Assembly: GCA_034336665.1 (NCBI GenBank)
Contig: JAPFBE010000002.1
Coordinates: forward strand, 75,767,405 to 75,831,404
DNA length: 64,000 nt
Reading direction: 5' to 3'
DNA from: Luscinia megarhynchos
Taxonomy: Eukaryota > Chordata > Aves > Passeriformes > Turdidae
In this document: one piece after another, positions 24,517 to 36,652 of the stretch
Position numbering within the stretch: position 1 is the first letter of the stretch
How the letters are laid out: each line of letters begins with the position of its first letter
Notes under the pieces: model-generated
Told to the model about the DNA's origin: nothing
Databases searched by the model: none
Seen by the model: only the letters and a program-made list of their open reading frames with translations
Position numbers and translations under genes: made by a program

Positions 24517-25427
24517 GGAAAATTGAAATTATTGGAGATTTTGCCAGTGCTCAGTAACACCAGAATTACATGTTTATAACAAGTTCAATAGCAAACTATA
24601 ATGGAGTTCAGTTTGCCTGAAGTTGACTGGACAGCATGGAGTAGTCAACAGATACTTTGTGCCTTTCAGTACCAGAGAGCACATTATCCTTATGCAGTGT
24701 AGATGTGAGCTGTTTTAAACGAAACTCCTTCCCTTCTCTGCTCCTGCCTTTGGCTGCATGTGTCCAGTATTTCCCTTGAGCCAGATCCAATGACAGAAAT
24801 TTAGCCCACCACTAAAAGAATAAACCCAAAGCAAACAAAAATTAGTTTTCCATTAGATTAGGTCGCTAAAGTGACTCATCCTGCAGCTGTGGATTAGTTA
24901 CATCTCATGCACGGAAATGAAACTGCAGCTGGGGCTGGGAAGAGACCACCCTGCTCAGTGGCAGCTCACAGTTTCTCCAAACATGCTGTCATGTTCTGGA
25001 AGACACAGTCTCACCCTCAGCCCACTTCCCTCCCTTCCTGTCAGCGTGAACATCTGTGGGGCAGTGATGTGGAGCTAAAGAGCTGACCCGTGCTCTTTCT
25101 AGTCTGGGACAAATTTAACAAACAGTGATGCAAACTCATGCCTTGCCATAGGGGAAAGGATAGTGCAGAGCACGGATTAGCAGCCAGGACTAAAGTAAGG
25201 CTGTTCTACACAGAGTTGCTTGATTTAAGTCCATGAAAAATTCCTAGTTTAGCGTATAACTCTAAGACATCTTAATCAAAAACACAACTTCAGCACCCAT
25301 GCTGCATCTTCCCTTACACCTGGGCCAGTATTCCTGTGAGATGATGATGGCAACCAAGTTCACAGAAACAACTTGTTTAAAAAAAATCAATTTAAAAAAT
25401 AGCTTTGTGACCCAATGACTACTCAAA

Positions 25428-25499
25428 TCACCTCATTGCTTTATGAGGTGACTAATGAGGAAAAGAGTAGAAACTCTGATTGTGGTAGTCCACAATCAG
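25428..25499. repeat. Pair of adjacent perfect hairpins
   Basis: The first inverted repeat pairs TCACCTCAT (25428-25436) with ATGAGGTGA (25443-25451) around a 6-nt loop. The second pairs CTGATTGTGG (25476-25485) with CCACAATCAG (25490-25499), a perfect 10-bp stem with a 4-nt loop. The function is unknown, and no transposon ends or target duplications were recognised. Confidence 0.7.
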
Positions 25500-28400
25500 T
25501 TCAGGTAGCCAGCAAATTTCATTTTACTGTGGGTTGATGCAAGTAAGAAAAACATTTCTCTGGAGCTTCCCTGGTGTCCCAAGTGCAAGCAGCCACATGA
25601 TTTTAGTATTTTTATTTCAGAGAGAAAAAAAGTTATGACTAGTTCTTTCCTGTTTATTGTCTCTTTTATGACACCTAGAATTCTAGCCCTACATTGCAAA
25701 TTGGTGATAATAAAACTGGCACAATGTTAATCTGCCATTTCCAAGTCTCAAACAGTGGAGGTAATCAGTGATCAGAGTCTACATTAGTGGAAGAAATAAT
25801 TTTTTTCTGGCATAATTTCTTTATGCAGCCAAACAGTGTATAAAAATGAGTTTCCTGTTAATGAGGATGATCAAAAGCATCTCTCTATGATATTTGTGGC
25901 TGTGAAAAGCTATTTCTTTATTACAAGAAGGAGGCTTTGTTTTTCTTAATTGTTTCAATTATTTCTGGGTAAATTTCTGTAACTCATTTTGGAAGGGATA
26001 CGAATTTGCAAATTGGTTGTGAAAACATTCAGTTTGAGCTTTCTGCATACCATGAGGTTATAAATTTCTTGCCTTTTCAATATGTCAGGAAGTTTCAGAC
26101 CCTTTGAGGGAAAATAAGAAAAAAATTTCCCTTTTACTGCCACCAGTTTAAGACTTTCTGCATGAGGATGGCCATTTGAAGATCATTAGACACAAGGCTT
26201 TCCAAGGAACCCCTCCAAAGAATGAGTGGCAGGAATACCAAGATGGGAGTTCAGACTCTGGTGATGATGGATGCAGGAAGGAGGATGGGTGGCACTCTGG
26301 TTCAGAAATTCCTGGTGGCTGGGAGAACAGCAAGATGTCCTTGGTGGTGTCTGTGCCTGTGGCTGTAGATGCTGCTGACACTGCCAGGGGACTGAGGGAG
26401 GCTTCCCCTTACCCAGCAGATCATTGTTTTGCTGTCTGTGAGCTGATGCATTTTATTCCTTTTCTTTCTCCCTTTCAAAGATTCTTTTGAGATTTTCCTG
26501 CCCTGTTTGTGCAGAAGGGAGAAGCAGACAATCTAGTTTGGTGAGGATGGACCACATGCATGTGTAATTTGAAGGCTGAGCCAATATTGCAGACTCAGGT
26601 TCAAATACAAATTAAGGGTAGGAAAGAACTCTGTATGTAAGAAAATCCCATTTATTTCTGAAACTGCAAGGCAAGGCAAGGTTTTGATGGTGCTAGGGGA
26701 CCCTGGCATGGATCAGTTTCTCCAGAACATAACTTGTGCTGGCCCAGTTTCCCTCTGACTAGTAAACCTGGGCAATTTTTAAAAATCTGGTGGTAGACAA
26801 TTTGAATTTTTTTTCATAGATTAAAAAAAAAGCAAAAAACAAACAAACGAAAATTGTATTTGTTGTATTTAAGAAGTGCCAATTGAAATTCTTCCATTGA
26901 CCCAAAATGATATGTTTTTTGATCATAAGATAAATTTTATTTTAAATTTATTTCCTATTTTAAACAAAAGATATTACTTTGATGCAAAACATGCAAGATA
27001 TGTTTTTAACTAAAATTTGCTCTCACTCAGAAAACTGTGATGGTAATCACATTATACCTGTGTTTAAATTTTTCCACCACTGAAATTGTTACCTAAATTA
27101 AACCCAAATTGATTATTAACTTGGGATCTCTGAAGTTCTCTTTTTTTACCCAAAATATTAATTATTTTCTTCAGTATTCTGCACTTCCTTTAGAAAATTC
27201 ATGGGGTACAGATATATAACTCTAAAAAAGCAGGTTGGTCTCCACCCTGTTTCATCCTTGTTCTCAGGAGAAATATTCGTGTAGGCATTTGCAGGAAAGT
27301 AATTTCTATTCCAGTCTCTTTCCTTAGTGATCTTGCCACAGGTCTCTTTTTATGGAGTGATAAAACCAGATTTTGTAGCTGCAGTCTTTAAAGTAGCAAA
27401 ACAAAACAAACAAGTTCCACAATCGACTCACAATCAGTATAACGTGCAACTAAAATTAATTATTCTGATTTATCTTGTAAATTCATACAATTGTCTTACT
27501 GAGAGCTATAGTTTTTATGTTTTGTTCTCTTCTATTAAAATCTAAGCCAAACAAAGAATGAAAACTCTCCAGTGCCTTTTTGATGCTCTTCTAGTACAAA
27601 AAAGAATTGCATATTAATTTTACTTGGGATCTTGGACGTTTTCTCATCCAGCTTTGGTGGGTACTCCTGACTACAGCATGTGAAATAGAATCCATTGAAG
27701 TTATGGCAAGGAATTTTCAGAGTTCTTCACTGCTGACTTGACTTTGCTATTTTACTAATTTCAGCTGAAGCAAAGAGAAATTATGTTAAGTGCTTCTGGA
27801 AATCTTTTCAAAAGAATCAGAAGGATAGCTTGAGACATGTTTTCATAAAATTGCACTCACTATTAAAAAAAAATTGTCATCTGTAAATTCTGCTCAAGGT
27901 GTATTTTTTTTTACTTTCCTGAACAGAAGGATGAATAACAACTTAAGGATTTCTCCCTGAGTATGTTATTCTTTGATCTTACAGTATTACTTTCTGTTGA
28001 TATTTATCCTTTTTTCTTCTGGCTTCCTTTGGTAAATGAATATATGTGGAGCTTCTAAAAATTACTTCAGTGGAACTAGTAAAAAGGGAATTACACAAAC
28101 CCATTCTCTCCCCCCAAAAACAATCCTCTTGAAACAGCTAATTATTTACAAGTTTGTGGGCATCCCTACACTAAGACTCTTCTGAACTCCCACGGTTCTA
28201 GACTGTCTCAGTTTCTGACCTCCCAAGTAAAGCTTTTTGTGGAAATGCAGTGTCAAAAGACTTCTCCTTGATCTCTCTGAAAAGCCTCTTTCTTGTTATA
28301 GTTTCAAGCTCCTCAGCTGCAAATCTGCTAGTTACACAATAGATAATTATGTCCATATAAAAGCCACAAAATATCCCAGACTTAGAAATCACCTCAAAAC

Positions 28401-28624
28401 AGAGGCTAGATCTCTTTGTAAATTGGCTAGTCTGAGTAAAGGATTAAATTATGGAATATTCAAGCATATTCCTCATTATTATGGGAAAAAAAATTGTTCT
28501 ATAGTTGATATTGTGTTTGAGGCAGTTTCATAGTGACAGAAAAAATTCCCTTTCTCTCCCCTATTTTCTTCTAAACCTGTAAGAACAGAATTTGAATTTT
28601 CCTAAACTGACTGAAAATAGCATT

Positions 28625-29123
28625 CAACAGAGCCTGCCTCAGTCTTCAGTAGAACATCCCTTAAGTATTTGCAACCCTTGATGAGAGCCTTCTCCTCAGT
28701 TCCCTCAGCCTCTCACAGGACAGATGCTCCAGGTCATTAATCTCTCTGTAGCCCTTTGTAAGGCTCCCTCTGGCACCTCCACATCTCTCTTGTGTTGAAA
28801 AGCCCACATCTGAGCCCAGTACTCCAGGTGTGGCTTCCCCAGTGCTGAGCAGAGGGGCAGGATCACGTTCCATTGGCAGTTCTTTGTCTAATGCAGCTCT
28901 GGGCATCACTCACCCTCTCTGGGGCAGGGACAGGCTGCTGGCTCCTGTTCAGCTTGGTGCACACCAGGAGCCCCAGCTCCTGTTCTGCCAAGCTGCTTTC
29001 CAGATGGATTGCCCTGAGCACATGTTGGTGTTTGGAGTTGCTCCTCCCCAGGAGCAGGACTTGGCTCTTCGTTGAACATCATGGGGTTCCTGTCAGCCCA
29101 TTTCTCCAAATATTGAGGCCAAC
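28625..29123 (-). mobile_element. CR1 LINE ORF2 fragment, antisense
   Basis: The plus strand carries reversed CR1 ORF2 blocks: GAGCCCAGTACTCCAGGTGT, CAGTGCTGAGCAGAGGGGCA, a CTGGCTCCTGTTCAGCTTGG block, AGGAGCCCCAGCTCCTGTTC, CAAGCTGCTTTCCAGATGG, and GAACATCATGGGGTTCCTGT. It lacks the CR1 3' terminus and is much richer in G+C than its flanks. The overlapping open stretches (28661-28909, 28830-29148, 28906-29109) on both strands are products of this element. Confidence 0.9.
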
Positions 29124-32100
29124 CTTCTTTGCATGGCTAATACAATAATTTTAGTGTTCCTGTGAAAATGTGTTTCGTCACCTAGTGCAATATAAATTAT
29201 AAGATTATTTTTTGTTTCTCTTGAACTCTATTCTGCTTAAAAATGGGTGGAGTTTATCAGTGTTATGTGAAAATTATTGAAATTAATGTCTTTTGTTTCC
29301 ATGGCTCTATTAAATTATGTTACTTTCCTTAACATCCAGTTTGAATAACAATCTATTTGGGAATAGTGCAGACATTTTCAGAACTGATATGGGAATTAAT
29401 TTTTCTGAAGGCCTTAGAAAAATTGTCTGTTTCAAAATCTTTTACAGAACTGTGTTTGAAATTTTTTTTTAAATATTTTATTCTGAAATGATGTCCTAAT
29501 CATCTAAATTCACCTTTCCAATCATGATTAAAAAGTACCTGGTGGACTCTTTGACCTTTACTTCTAAAATATATTAAATATCTCAGTATGGTTAAACATA
29601 AAGGACGTTATTAGGAATTTATAGTGGTTACCACAGTTGGTTATACTGAAGTGAAAATTTTATAACACTGGAATCATTAACATGTCTAGGAAAAAAAAAG
29701 TAGTCTTTAATCTTGCCAGCAGCCTAATAAATTCAGTAAGTTTCTAAGTAATGTAAGGAAAAAGAAGCATTGAAAGTCTTTTCAGTGGTTAATAACTTCT
29801 TCATTCTTCTGTCTTCTTTAAAGTCAATCTGTTTTTCCCCTGAGCCTTTTCCCCAGTCAGTCAGGTGCTTCACTTCCTGTAAAAATCCTGTCTCATGCAC
29901 CCCAATGTTCAGAACAGCTCTTCAGTACATCACATTGATATTTTTGTGCCCTTCTTTTCTGAAATGGATGTGATTTTCTACAGGATTTTTACTTTTGACT
30001 AAACCTTTCTGCTAGCATGATTATTTATCCAAGAATTTACACGCATGAATCTGTGTGTATGGTCCCTTAGCTACTAATATCTAGTTTTTCCAAACATTAA
30101 AAAGCTTAGCTTTTTCTTCTGAAAAACAAAAAATCCCAAATGATATTAGCCTCTAGCACTTACCTCTGGAAAAAAACCCAAAAATGAACCAGCAAACAAT
30201 CACACCAAAACTTGTGGAAAACCTGGGGGACATAGGTCATCTGCTATATGAGAAGAGGTAAAAAAATATTTTACACATTTCTGAATTGTTTTTCTGGGTG
30301 AGTTTAATAGCTTGGGAAACCAGAATGTTCAGGATGGAGTCATTCTGAAGAGTGCCATCCAAAAATCACAGTCATTCCCACAGCCCAGGCAGTAGTCAGC
30401 TGTTCCCACAGGGTGTATTAGCAAAACCTTTCCACATCAGCAAAGCCTTTAGATCAAATTTCACTTCTTCAAAAGTTATCTAACAGCATTGCTGAAAAAA
30501 AGCTTACATAACAGAGAGTGAATTCTCACTTATTGGGTTGTAAATCGAGTCTTTATAGAAGTACGTAAACCCTCAATGCATGAAACCAAAAGCATGATAA
30601 AAAAATAAAAGTATATGAAAAGAAAACATATTTCTGCGGTTTTCCTCTGTCGAGGTTAGACTAAATCTAAGCTGTTCATATTAAGTTTTATAGTATAGGT
30701 TTTTGGGGGGTGCAGTTCTCATGGGATGAGCATATGCTGCCTCACAGGAATGGGGATAGGGAGAAGGCATTCATGTTATCTGAGAAAAAACATTCTGGAA
30801 GTAGAAAATTACATACTAATTTCTGAAATGAGATGAAAGGTGGTCCTTCTCTACTTTTGTAATCTACTTTGATTGCTTAAATGTCTTTTGTTCAAAGTCT
30901 GTTTCTGGCCCCTACTAATTGGATGTGTTACATTCAAAGCCTTTTCTCACAAGACGAGTTCAGTTTGCCATTATCTTGTACCCCTAAAAACTTTCATTTG
31001 CTGAAGTAAAAGCTTATATTTTTCATTCTTTAGAGTAATTATTATTGATACCGTGAATCATGCAAATCTAGGTGATTCCCACTGTGTGAAATTATAATAC
31101 AGGCTTGATACTGCTATAATAATGTTACTGGAGCTGTGGCTTTGAGATGATGGATAACCTTGCCTATTAAAGTGTTGCAGTATAGATTGATCCTAAAATC
31201 AAGTTTAAACAGTAAATGAAAATCAGAATATCATAGCAGTACATTGACTTAGATATCTGGCCTTTTAATATAAATCAGGCTTTCTTATTAAAGTAACCCT
31301 ATACAGTTTAGTTGGTTCAGTATATGGTAGAGAGTAAGAAAAATGTTTATGAAGTTCACAAATTTAAAGCATTAGTCTCCCTAATATTAAAATTTTGAAT
31401 TTCATTATTTCATAATAATAATTATTCCTGTCTGGATAGTGGGACAGATGAGAGTAACAACTGACTTGACTAGCCAAATTCAGCTGCTAGTGATTAGCAC
31501 TCCAAAGAGTGTTTCTTGCTCTCTGGAATACTGTGGATCCCTTGCTTTTCTGGAAACACCTAATCTGCCTGGCAAACACATAACAAAGCAACTATATGTG
31601 CAATCCCATATATAAACATCCTGTCTTCTTTGCACCAGGAAGCATAGGTACTTTGAAGAGCATCACTGAAAAAGCAACCGTTTACAGTAGAACTAGAATT
31701 ATTATTTCCTCACCATCACCACTGCTTAATTTTTTTTAACCCAACAGACAATATGAAATTCAGGGGAGATACTTGTACAAATGCTTATTTATTTCCTTTT
31801 TGTTTCTCTGACACCATGTTTGAACTGTTAGGCAGGATTCTGATTGTAGCAAGTTAGATGCTGGTGAACATGATACATTACCCCATTAAATTATGGGCAG
31901 AGCAGTGATTTTGGATAATCTTTACAATTTAAAAAAACTTACATGGACCTGTGTTTTATTTCACTTTCTTTTGAAGATTAAGATTAACCTTTCAATTTTT
32001 TGATCCCTTAATTACTGAACTAGTTACAAGTTTTCCTTAACAATGCTGCTTTAATGTCATCATAGCAAAACATGTGTCAAATCTGTTGTTGGATTAACTT

Positions 32101-32330
32101 TCCAACATAGATGATCTTCAGGTGAGTAATTTGATTGAAGTAATGTTTACATTTATTCATTTACCAGAATTTATACACAGATGAGTTTTGCTGCTTGTTA
32201 TTTTTTAACTAATGTAAGTCATCCATATAGGCCAAGTCCACCAAATATGGAACTGCTATCAAGGTGAAGACTTATTAATTTATCTTTGTAGTCCTGTAGA
32301 AAATATATATTGGTCCTAGGTGCTTACATG

Positions 32331-32355
32331 ATAATGATAATAATAATAATAATGA
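32331..32355. repeat. (ATA)n microsatellite
   Basis: About eight ATA/AAT trinucleotide units, with ATG interruptions near the ends. A plain simple-sequence tract. Confidence 0.88.
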
Positions 32356-34240
32356 TGCAACTATTAAATAAAAGTTATAAACACTACTAGACTATATATG
32401 CTGCAGAGCATAACAGATATTTGTCTTTGTAAGTTTCCAGTCTGTTATCAGAAGTTGTGGAGAAAATGTTGTCAATTTATTACTTGCCATGCCTTTTATT
32501 CTTTACAGTTGCTAGAGGAACTGAGTATTCAACAGACTTTGGGTTGGATTTGTTAGGTTTGAATGAAATGTAAACATTTAAGTATTCCACACTATTTGCA
32601 GTGGTCTCTCTTAGTTTTAAAGCCTCTGTTCCAGAACAACTGATCAAGAATTAAAATTGTGAAAATATCAAGAAGTGAAAACAAAAATCTGAACCATCAT
32701 TACTGGACCAGTAATGACTTCTTGAAGTTGGAAAAAATCAAGCCCACATCAACCCTGAAACATTAAATGTGTGAGTGGTGTCTGTTGCTGTATTGTGTAG
32801 TTGTTCTGGAACTTCATAATGACAAGAGAAATGTCACTCTTGCTTACAATTTCTATTCCAAATATTTGAGCAGAAGAATCCAACTAGCTTGCTTATCTCT
32901 CAATTGCAAGCTGCTTTCTTTGCTTTTTGAGGTGCCAAAAATTCCAGCTGCCCAATATCCTACTGAGAAAATCTTCAATTTTCCCTGGCAGCTTTTATGA
33001 AACAGCAAACTTTATCAATTATAAAACCCTTATAGAAGATCTAAAGTTGAATATACCAGGAAGAGTCTAAAACCAACCAAATAAAAGCTTAGGGTTTATC
33101 TGCTGGTTTGATTATTCATGCTCAAACTCCTCTTTTTCTTTACAGATCTTAGATTGCTGTGAAGTTTTTCCAGAGTTGGTAGGATTGAAAAGTCTCAATT
33201 GCATTGGGGATGCTTCTCTTTGGAGTCCACAGGCTTGGCTGCAAACAATCCTCTGCAGGGAAAGTGACAGCAGAGCCCAATATGGGGTTTACTTCAGGAA
33301 TGCTTGGAATCAGAGCACCTACCAAATTTCTCAGCTCTAATGATAACACAGAGAGCAATTACAAACAGAAGAATACACAACTATGTGTGGAGCAATTGTT
33401 TGCTCCTTGCCTGGTTGGATTCTGTTATTTCTATAGGTTGTCTGCATGGGGGATTTATATCCAGAGACTGTGCTCATCAGGTTTCTGTGCACACAGATCT
33501 TCAATTCTGAGTGCCCTATGAGCTTTCTGAGTGAAATGGAAATTGGGTTTTATTATTGACCCAGCAGAACTGTTTTCATCACCAAATTTATAACTTCTGA
33601 TTGCACAGATTCTCTTCCTACTACACCATTCACGTACCTAAGCACAGTATTTTATTTTATATTTTCTATTGGTCTGTTTCACTTTGATTCTCAAATGATA
33701 TTTGAAATGCATGAACTTTGAACATATGATGGCACTGTTGTGTAATCACTAAACTCTGCTTTGTGAGTACATGCCCCTTACCATGTGTGGTTTTTGTTTT
33801 TCCAGAAAAAAAAAAGTCAACACAAAAACCCTAACAAAGCTCCAGAAAGTAATTTCTATGGTTTTTGTAAAAAAACCTTTTCTCAAGAGGTTTTCTATTT
33901 TCACCCCATCTGTGACTTTTGTTTATCCACCAATATCTTTATCTCTTTAAATTTATTCATCTTGTCTAGTGATTTCAGGCTTTTTTTCTTCTTTGTGTTT
34001 TCAAAAGCATAGGATGAAATTATTTGATTTTTTTTTTCTTGTTTTGATTGTTTACTATCAGCATACTTCTGGCAACTCATGGAGCTTGATTCCAATGCCA
34101 ATATTCCTAAATGATTTTCCCAGCAGAACTCTGGGCCTGCAAGTGTGTGTGTACAGCCCAGTGAGATTTTGCTGTCCCTGGGGCCCCATCAAAACAACTT
34201 TCAGTCTATTTGCTCAGGAATGATAATAGAGGTATACCCT

Positions 34241-34282
34241 GCAGGAAGCCAGATAGAGGGCTTCCTGCCTCCTATACAGGAG
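34241..34282. repeat. Pair of adjacent hairpins
   Basis: GCAGGAAGCC (34241-34250) pairs perfectly with GGCTTCCTGC (34259-34268) around an 8-nt loop. The next bases form a second small stem, CTCCT (34269-34273) with AGGAG (34278-34282). An AATAAA hexamer follows at 34284-34289. It is not a histone-type 3' stem-loop and no gene lies upstream that it could terminate. Confidence 0.7.
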
Positions 34283-36626
34283 CAATAAATGGAACACCAA
34301 AGTTCAGGGGATCTGGGAAGGTCGAGTGAAAGGAAGCTGTGTCCTTTCATTTTCTAGCTCGCTGGAGCTGGCAAAGTCTGAGTGGATTGGTTTTACTTCA
34401 GAATTCTTGTTAGAAAAAAAGCCAAGCTTAAAAGAAAACATTTTGGGAGTCATGGTTCTCAGAAACTTTTGCTCTGTTCTTTGGGTCAGTTCACATGTCT
34501 TCAGGCTTGTACTGTCAGCAGCAGTAGCAAACACAGATGACTCAGTTCGAAGCACTTTGTGTTTGCTTCCCTCCAGGGAAACAAGGCACAAGTATAAATA
34601 GTGCTCCTTTCCCCTTTAGTTGACTCATTAATAGCATGCAAAGCTTTGTTTTGTTAATATTATTTTTTTTCCCATGGGATGACTGTCACCCTCTAGCAGC
34701 CTAGCCCAGTGCTTCTATCTGTAACCACTAGAGCATCGTTTTCTGGCCAACAGGTGTTTTATCTGGTGTTTAATTGCTTGGCTGGAAGATGACAGAAACA
34801 ATTACTCTCATAAACTGTTATAGAATTGCAGAAGGAGACAGGTATGAGTAACAGCCTCTCTGAAAGTGGTTAAAGATGCAGAGGACTATAGAGTGAGCAG
34901 GAGTCAGCAAATTGTGATTTTCAAAGATACTAGAGAACAGAAAGCAAAAGTAGAAAAATTACTTATGAGTGATCTTCCCACCTGTCTAAGCTGAGAAAAT
35001 GTGCCCATTACTGAGTTCTGCTGTTGAAGAAAGAGAGGCTGGCTGCAGGTATTCTAGCAGAAACCACAAAAAACTATCATAGACATGCAAAACGTGGCTT
35101 TTGAGTATTAAACAAACATTTTGCATTTGTTTGGTGAAGACATTGAAAAACAGACATAAATGGATGATGAAAAAAGGAAAATCTCTGTATGTTTTAGTTT
35201 CTGTTTCTGTGTTGGCTAATAAACCAGTTGGAAGTATGGTAGACAGAGTCTTATTCTCCCTTGCATTTTTTGATGATGTTTGTATTCAGCCAGCAGCACC
35301 TGTTTGACCCTCAATTTCTGGTTGCAACCAGGAGTGACACAAGTAGCTGTAGGTGTGTGATTCTATGAGAAAATTATATGAAATAGAGGGGAAATTGCTT
35401 AATATCGTTTAGACAACTGTATCAAAAATTCTTAGGGAAGAACAAGGATTGGTGATTTAAAGGAAATGTTTTGGTGGGAGAAAAACAGTCCTCAATGCAC
35501 TGTCCATTGAAGCAGGAGTTGCATGGTAGTGGTCATTTTATCCTTAATTTTGGTCGTTTTTATCCTTCATCTGAGTGGAAGAAAGCTAAGACAAACACTT
35601 CAAGTTCAGCTCCATCAAGGATAGCAATTCATTCTATGTAGGAATCTATTTTCAATTTCTTCCACTTTGCCTTTTTCTTTTCATCAAATACAACACAGCA
35701 TTTTATTTCATCATGACCTTTATTAAAGGAGTGTTGTGGCCTCTATGTGGCAGAGATTTGCTTTAATCTATACTCCCTCAAATATTTTTATAATAACAAT
35801 GACTTCTATTTTGGATAGGAAATTCCTACCCTATAGAAAAAAAACCCAACTCCCCCAAAACCCCCCTACAAAACATCTGTTGCTAAATGACACTGCTTCT
35901 ATGTTTTATAATTTTCCTTTTTCATCTGTGTTGTACAGTTTTCCCCACATTTCAGAGTGTTAAATTTGTGTATGTGTATTGTGGACATAGGGCCTTTATT
36001 TCAAGACCATATCTAAGCAAGGTGAACTAGATTTGTTTCTCAGATATGTTGTTACAACATTTCTAAATGCATTTTATTTGGTATTTAATCTCCTGCAGCT
36101 CCTGTGAAGTTGGAAGAAGATTTTTGTTGTCTTAATGTTTTTGTCTTATTGGGAATGTTATTTTTCAATATACTTCAAGCTTTGAAAATTCCCTATGTGC
36201 AAAGACACTGTTTTAGTCCTCTTTGGAGTATATTCCTATTGCTCAATTGGTGCAGTTAACTCTTGCTCTTTAACAACACAGCCATCTAAATTGTAAGAGT
36301 TGCTTTCCTTATTTTTCTGGTTCTGGTTTGATTAAAAAGCAACTCAGTGGTGGAGAAATTGGAAGGGTTAGCTTTATTGAGAATGAGCACTTCATTAGTT
36401 ACCTCTTCATTAAGAGACTCATTCCTCTGTGAAGAGTTAACACTCAACAAGTGAACTTCTTTTCCAAGGCTTCCCAGCCCTGTCATGTCAAGAGATCCAC
36501 TGTAGAACATGTAGTACTTCTGCTTGTTTCCTTGTATTGTGTCTGGTCTCTGAGTAAGGCTTCAAAAGGGTGTTTGCAATATTTCTTTCCATTCAGATTA
36601 TGCTCTTTGATAATCTTTCTTAAAGA

Positions 36627-36652
36627 AAAGAAACTTCTTAAAGAAACTTCTT
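36627..36652. repeat. Perfect 13-bp tandem duplication
   Basis: AAAGAAACTTCTT is repeated twice with no gap and no mismatch. Perfect identity suggests a recent slippage event and a possibly polymorphic site. Confidence 0.85.

Larger units (their letters stand above)
21112..28624. other. Mostly unique non-coding DNA with two GC-richer islands
   Basis: No gene is established. Landmarks are a candidate 41-nt exon on the minus strand (22453-22493), small duplications at 24435-24516, a GC-richer block at about 24880-25110, a hairpin pair at 25428-25499, and a second GC-richer block at about 26160-26480 with open frames on both strands. None of the blocks matches a repeat or protein family I recognise. 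Confidence 0.5.

Noticed and set aside
28661..29148. Several overlapping open stretches in a GC-rich block
   Set aside because: The block is a CR1 fragment. The higher G+C lowers stop frequency and the frames have no independent support.
30162..30225. Minus-strand donor CAGAG|GTAAGT with an open 59-nt segment upstream
   Set aside because: Two frames are open only because the segment is T/G-rich, and a pyrimidine-rich acceptor lies just two bases before the donor, so no sensible exon can be defined.
35345..35370. GTGTGATTCTATGAG, resembling a CR1 3' terminus
   Set aside because: The preceding sequence does not follow the CR1 tail, so the match is too short to call.
35829..35875. C-run and A-run patch that gives G-runs on the minus strand, considered as a G-quadruplex or telomere-like repeat
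   Set aside because: Only three G tracts of three or more occur and there is no TTAGGG-type periodicity.
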